Positions 21,602 to 25,087 of a stretch of 25,087 bases of DNA are shown here, piece by piece (position 1 is the first letter of the stretch; each line of letters starts with the position of its first letter). A program made the position numbers and the translations under genes. The stretch lies in IMG/VR virus record IMGVR_UViG_3300028590_000084, positions 1 through 25,087 of that record, one strand, 5' to 3'. Source of the stretch: a virus. The notes under the pieces are model-generated. The model saw nothing but the letters and a program-made list of their open reading frames with translations, was not told where the DNA came from and did not search any database.

Positions 21602-23749
21602 ATGTCCGTCACCAGTCAAGTACCGCGAAACGTCAGCACGGCCGCTCCCGGCGCGACGGCCTTCCCCTACGATTTCAAGGTGCTGTCCAAGTTCGATTTG
21701 CTGGTACAGGTCGATGGCATTGCCAAGGTCGTAGACACGGATTTCACAGTCACCGGGGTTGGTCTGGATGCCGGGGGCGACATCACGTTTCTCGCCCCCA
21801 TGTCGGGGGGCGAGAAGGTCATGCGCCGGCGCAATATGGCCTTCGAGCGCGCCACTGATTACCAGAGCCTTGGCGATCTGCGCAGCCCGACGCTGAACAA
21901 CGACCAGGACGCGCCGGTAATGATGCTGCAGCAGCTGGCCGAGAGCGATGCGCGCTCGGTCAAGCTTCCGGCTGACTCCACTGCCTCCGGCCAACTGGAA
22001 GAAATCCAGCCGCTGATGCCGCTGATTGGCAATGTTGACGGTACCGGCTTTCAATTCGGTGACACCACGCTGACCGGCGATATGGCCCTGCGGCCGGCCC
22101 TGGCCGACCCCTCCACGCCTGGCTACGGCGCCTCGCTAGTGGCGTTCAAGCAGGCCGGCATCGGCGCGTTCGGTCGCACGGTCGCGTCCAAGGAGGCCGA
22201 GTCAGTGTCGGTGCTGGACTACATCGACCCCGCGCGCCACGCCGCCATCGCCGCAGGCACGGATGCCAATGCTACCCAGGAGGGGTTCAATGCCGCACTG
22301 ACTGAGCACAACGAGGTATTCATTCCGCCGGGTACCTACTATCTGACCGACCAGGTCACCATTCCGCTGGGCAAGCGCCTGTACGGCGCAGGCCGACGCA
22401 AGACCCTCATCAAAGTCCCGGCCACATTTAACTTGTCAGCCACTGGCGTGTTCCGGTTCGCCGCCGGCGACCCGGGCGGGGAACTGGCCGACTTCACCAT
22501 CGAGTTCACACAGCCGGATTCGGCCGTCATCGGCGATTACACCCAGTATCCGCCGGCGGTGTACGCGCAGGGCGTGCCTCGGTTTGACATCGCCCGGCTG
22601 CGCATCGCGCTGGCTTGGAACGGTATCGACATGAAGGGCAACAGCGGTGGCGCTACCATCGCCGACCTGGAACTGTCGATGTTCAACATCGGTATCGACA
22701 TCCAAGGCTCACTGGACACCATCAAAATCACGAACCTGCATATCTGGCCATTTGTGGGTGGCGCCGGCAGTTTCACCAATAACCAAAGAACTGCATGGAA
22801 GAGCGGCTTCGGAATCAAGTCTGAGAAATGCGACGGCCTGAAGCTTTCCGACTCGCTCATCTATGAGGTGCGCAAGGGTCTGTACCTGTACAAGGGTGCC
22901 GGCCAGGCCGACATCACGATGGCCAGCTTGACCAACATTGCCTTTGACGGCGATGGCGCCATGCAGGTCGTTGATGATGCGCGCGTGTCCATTGCTGCGT
23001 CGTACTGGACCAAAGGCGCCACCGATGGCGTTTGGCTGACGATGAACGGCGGACAGGTCCGCATCACTGGCTGCCGGTTGGCCGCCTCCAACGCCACCAT
23101 CTCCGGCAATGGACTCATCGACATTTCCGGTGGCAACCTGTGGTTGACCGGCTGCGGCCTGGAGCGTGGAGCGCGTGACCATTCCTTCGTCTATGCCTCT
23201 GGCTCGGCAACCGTGAATGTTGCGGGAAGCACGCTATTCAGCACTGCCGCCACTACCTTCACGAAGCCAGCGGTGAACTACACCGGGACCTCGACGGGTT
23301 CATTCACGGGCAACTTCTCCCCGGCCAAGGGCGGCGGTACTGGCGCAATGGTCGCCATCGCCAGCGACAATGGCGTGACGGTGGGCGGTAATGCCGCCGA
23401 CGGATGGACGGTGACCGGGCCGGCGACTCGCGCCAAAACCCTTGTGACTGGGAATGTTGGGGCAGAGCATGATTTCTTCGCTGGCTGCGTGGATTCTGCT
23501 GGCGCCTCTGCCGGCCTTCCCTCTGGTTGGGTTTGTGCGCGATTGGGCACTGGCAACTACACCATCACCCACAATCTCGGTCTCAATGCGGTGCGTGACA
23601 TGATTTTCTCTCCGGTAGGTGAGGTTTCAGATGCTGTAGCCTCATGGGAGGTCACTAATTCCACGACCGCTCAAGCACGCATCCGAACCACGGTGGCTGG
23701 CGCTGCCGCAGACGCGGCCTTCTCATTCATTGCACGTCGACGCCGCTGA
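21602..23749 (+). CDS. Tailspike with right-handed beta-helix, putative polysaccharide depolymerase
   Basis: A 715-residue receptor-binding protein. The N-terminal 115 residues (MSVTSQVPRNVSTAAPGATAFPYDF.. pattern, with FERATDYQSLGDLRSPTLNN at 81-100) form the virion-attachment domain shared by many podovirus fibres and spikes. Residues about 202-560 carry pectate-lyase-3-like beta-helix features: SVLDYIDP, IPPGTYYLTDQVTIPLGKRL (241-260), then repeated short strands rich in Gly, Asn, Asp and Ile. The C-terminal 75 residues include GLPSGWVCARLGTGNYTITH, a typical trimerisation or tip motif. It likely binds, and may cleave, capsule or O-antigen; catalytic acids cannot be picked by eye. No diversity-generating retroelement variable repeat was seen. 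Length and order fit a spike at the end of the structural region. Confidence 0.87.
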   Translation: MSVTSQVPRNVSTAAPGATAFPYDFKVLSKFDLLVQVDGIAKVVDTDFTVTGVGLDAGGDITFLAPMSGGEKVMRRRNMAFERATDYQSLGDLRSPTLNNDQDAPVMMLQQLAESDARSVKLPADSTASGQLEEIQPLMPLIGNVDGTGFQFGDTTLTGDMALRPALADPSTPGYGASLVAFKQAGIGAFGRTVASKEAESVSVLDYIDPARHAAIAAGTDANATQEGFNAALTEHNEVFIPPGTYYLTDQVTIPLGKRLYGAGRRKTLIKVPATFNLSATGVFRFAAGDPGGELADFTIEFTQPDSAVIGDYTQYPPAVYAQGVPRFDIARLRIALAWNGIDMKGNSGGATIADLELSMFNIGIDIQGSLDTIKITNLHIWPFVGGAGSFTNNQRTAWKSGFGIKSEKCDGLKLSDSLIYEVRKGLYLYKGAGQADITMASLTNIAFDGDGAMQVVDDARVSIAASYWTKGATDGVWLTMNGGQVRITGCRLAASNATISGNGLIDISGGNLWLTGCGLERGARDHSFVYASGSATVNVAGSTLFSTAATTFTKPAVNYTGTSTGSFTGNFSPAKGGGTGAMVAIASDNGVTVGGNAADGWTVTGPATRAKTLVTGNVGAEHDFFAGCVDSAGASAGLPSGWVCARLGTGNYTITHNLGLNAVRDMIFSPVGEVSDAVASWEVTNSTTAQARIRTTVAGAAADAAFSFIARRRR

Positions 23750-23755
23750 TATACT
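23726..23755 (+). promoter_or_regulatory. Extended -10 sigma70-type promoter for methyltransferase gene
   Basis: TGATATACT (23747-23755) is a TGn extended -10 with TATACT (one mismatch to TATAAT). The stretch TTCATT at 23726-23731, 18 nt upstream, is a weak -35. TG of the element is the tailspike stop codon. Expected start of transcription is near 23762, followed by TAAGG at 23771-23775 and ATG 23783. Confidence 0.6.
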
Positions 23756-23782
23756 CGGGGAAACTACGGGTAAGGTTCGGCC

Positions 23783-24958
23783 ATGGATGATGTAATCGAC
23801 TACCGCGATATCGTTTCCAAGTACAGCTTCCAGCAGCACGCCGAGCGTGCCGACCAGTACTTCTCGACCGTCGACGTTAACTCGGTCGTGGCCAGGAAAC
23901 CCTTTGCTTCCGTGGAGGAGGCGTCGGTTATCTCCGCCGGTATTGGCGTCATCCTGGGAAACCTCAAACTATTCCGTGGCGCAAGAGTTCTCGACTTTGG
24001 GGCTGGCACCTGTTGGCTCGGCCGAATACTCGCGAGCGTGGGGTGTGAGGTTACGTCATCTGACGTTTCACAGAGCGCTTTGGATGTTGGCAAGCGCCTG
24101 GCCGAGAGCGACCCCACCCTGAAAGGGCTCTCTATCACCTATGCAGTCATAGGTGATACCAGACTTCCGTTCCCGGACGAGTCGTTTGACCGAATCGTGG
24201 TGTTCGATGCCTTCCACCATGTTCCTGACCAGAAAGCTACGCTTCGGGAGTTCCATCGAATCCTGAAGCGCGATGGGTTGGTCGCGTTCCATGAGCCTGG
24301 TCCTCAGCACTCGCGCAGCCAGCAGTCTCAGTACGAGATGCGCAACTTCGATGTCATTGAAGCCGACATCCTCATCGAGGATTTGGTGAATGAAGCCAAG
24401 GCCTGCGGGTTCTCTGCAGCTGAACTGGCTGTGTTCGCTGCCAGCCCCATCATGGTCAAGCTGGATGATTTCAACCAGTTTCTGGACAACAAGACCAGTA
24501 TGGCCGGACTGAACTTGGCAGAACAGGCCAGATTTGAAAGTTTGAACCGCCGTGTGTTTTTCCTTCATAAGGGCAACCCAAGCAAGACCGACTCCCGCGC
24601 GGCGACAGGACTGGCGGCAACACTGGAACTAACCGCCGTCCTCGACGGAGATGCCATCGTTTTCCAAGGCATCGTCACCAACACCGGTTCGGCGACTTGG
24701 CTTCCGTCCCTGCTAGGCATTGGCTCGGTCAACCTTGGCGTTCACCTGTACAACGAGGATGGAGCGCTAATCAATGCTGACTACGCTCGCGCCTCGGTGA
24801 GCGATGGGATTACTGAGCCTGGTGGCCAGCACCAGGTCCAGTTTCGGGTTCCCGTGCCAGATACACCGGCCTTCACACTGGGCATCGATCTCGTGTCCGA
24901 GGGTGTGACGTGGTTTGAACTCACTGGCGGTGAGCTAGTGCTGTTTTCGTTCCGATAG
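23783..24958 (+). CDS. SAM-dependent methyltransferase with C-terminal beta-sandwich domain
   Basis: A 391-residue two-domain protein. Residues about 60-215 are a class I methyltransferase: motif I VLDFGAGTCWLGRIL (69-83), the acidic post-I site TSSDVSQSALDVG (91-103), FDRIVVFDAFHHVPDQKATL (135-154) and LKRDGLVAFHEPGP (161-174), the layout of Methyltransf_11-type enzymes. Residues about 275-391 are an Ig-like beta-sandwich (VFQGIVTNTGSATWLPS, then GVHLYNEDGALINADYAR and LVSEGVTWFEL), a module I associate with enzymes in bacterial surface-polysaccharide clusters. I infer methylation of a sugar or lipid-linked glycan, possibly changing the phage receptor. It starts 33 nt after the tailspike, with its own promoter and TAAGG ribosome binding site, and looks slightly less GC-rich, both signs of a cargo (moron) gene. 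Confidence 0.85.
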   Translation: MDDVIDYRDIVSKYSFQQHAERADQYFSTVDVNSVVARKPFASVEEASVISAGIGVILGNLKLFRGARVLDFGAGTCWLGRILASVGCEVTSSDVSQSALDVGKRLAESDPTLKGLSITYAVIGDTRLPFPDESFDRIVVFDAFHHVPDQKATLREFHRILKRDGLVAFHEPGPQHSRSQQSQYEMRNFDVIEADILIEDLVNEAKACGFSAAELAVFAASPIMVKLDDFNQFLDNKTSMAGLNLAEQARFESLNRRVFFLHKGNPSKTDSRAATGLAATLELTAVLDGDAIVFQGIVTNTGSATWLPSLLGIGSVNLGVHLYNEDGALINADYARASVSDGITEPGGQHQVQFRVPVPDTPAFTLGIDLVSEGVTWFELTGGELVLFSFR

Positions 24959-24980
24959 TTCAGCCTTTCACCTAGCGGGC

Positions 24981-25006
24981 CGGGGAGGGTGGTCGTAGCC
25001 TCTCCG
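24981..25006 (+). promoter_or_regulatory. Stem-loop before last gene
   Basis: CGGGGAGG (24981-24988) pairs with CCTCTCCG (24999-25006), 8 bp with one G-T pair and a 10-nt loop, ending 1 nt before the next ATG. The 5' arm holds the only Shine-Dalgarno-like GGAGG. There is no T-tract, so it is not a canonical terminator. Confidence 0.4.
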
Positions 25007-25007
25007 C

Positions 25008-25087
25008 ATGCTCCCTGAAGGCTTCCGATTTGAGTGGTTCGTGGATGGCCCGGCGCTGTACCTGGGCAATGAGGTCGTGGCTACGGC
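25008..25087 (+). CDS. Small hypothetical phage protein (3' end outside window)
   Basis: The first 26 residues only, beginning MLPEGFRFEWFVDGPALYLG. Small phage proteins of the form LPxGF-(x)n-PTALYLG are frequent near the ends of proteobacterial phage genomes; their function is unknown to me. The ATG is the first possible start after an in-frame TAG at 24996-24998. No normal ribosome binding site is exposed: GGAGG lies 20 nt upstream in a hairpin. Frame is open to the window edge, so length cannot be judged. Confidence 0.55.
   Translation, partial: MLPEGFRFEWFVDGPALYLGNEVVAT

Noticed and set aside
21602-23749. Diversity-generating retroelement target, as in phage BPP-1
   Set aside because: The virion type is BPP-1-like, but no reverse transcriptase, no template repeat and no Mtd-like C-terminus are present in the window; the spike ends with a beta-helix and tip motif.
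24959-25007. Terminator after the methyltransferase
   Set aside because: The stem-loop at 24981-25006 has no following T-tract and touches the next ATG. A moron would usually carry a terminator, but none is clear here.
1-25087. tRNA genes, CRISPR arrays, insertion sequences, integrase or attachment sites
   Set aside because: Looked for cloverleaf-like segments, regularly spaced repeats, transposase motifs and tyrosine/serine recombinase motifs; none seen. By-eye scanning cannot exclude a weak attachment core.

Overview
The window is a continuous, one-direction stretch of a tailed-phage or prophage genome with a short, podovirus-type (T7/BPP-1-like) virion. Every gene I accept is on the + strand, packed with 1-30 nt overlaps or gaps. 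The DNA is GC-rich (by eye about 60-65%). The presence of an inner-membrane/outer-membrane spanin pair means a Gram-negative host. Base composition and protein style suit a beta- or gammaproteobacterial host (Xanthomonadales, Pseudomonas or Burkholderiales type), but the exact host cannot be read from the sequence. No integrase, repressor, tRNA, CRISPR, insertion sequence or attachment site is visible, so lifestyle is undecided. A RusA resolvase next to small regulatory-looking genes and a lambda R-type endolysin fit a temperate, mosaic phage.

Layout. 1-1089: end of the DNA-metabolism/regulatory region (RusA Holliday-junction resolvase, a four-cysteine zinc-finger-like protein, a small coil protein, a helix-turn-helix protein). 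1135-6009: head module (two small proteins, T7-like portal, Bbp19-like protein, scaffold, a clear UUCG terminator, major capsid protein, probable cement protein). 6094-9517: tail tube/adaptor protein and a nozzle-like tail protein that is split into two overlapping genes and carries an added fibronectin III and an Ig/PKD-like domain. 9514-10408: two tandem GNAT acetyltransferases. 10410-17768: three-part DNA-ejection machinery (T7 gp14-, gp15- and gp16-like), with the gp16 role divided between a lytic transglycosylase protein and a separate C-terminal protein. 17771-19751: terminase small and large subunits. 19780-21538: lysis cassette (R-type transglycosylase, a membrane-anchored coil protein, holin, i-spanin, o-spanin) and a 43-residue ORF. 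21602-23749: beta-helix tailspike. 23783-24958: a SAM methyltransferase with a C-terminal beta-sandwich, preceded by its own extended -10 promoter. 25008-end: start of a further small gene.

How it fits together: portal, scaffold, capsid and cement build the head. Terminase fills it. The adaptor and split nozzle close it. The ejection proteins, one with a muralytic domain, carry DNA across the envelope after the tailspike has bound or cut surface polysaccharide. Holin, endolysin and spanins release progeny. The methyltransferase looks like a host-surface-modifying cargo gene (moron), and the acetyltransferases are unexplained passengers in the tail operon.

Most notable for follow-up: the split, domain-enriched nozzle; the tandem acetyltransferases; the promoter-bearing methyltransferase next to the tailspike; a 45-bp-spaced repeat that duplicates a ribosome binding site plus start codon; and a recurring 14-bp hairpin motif near four module boundaries.
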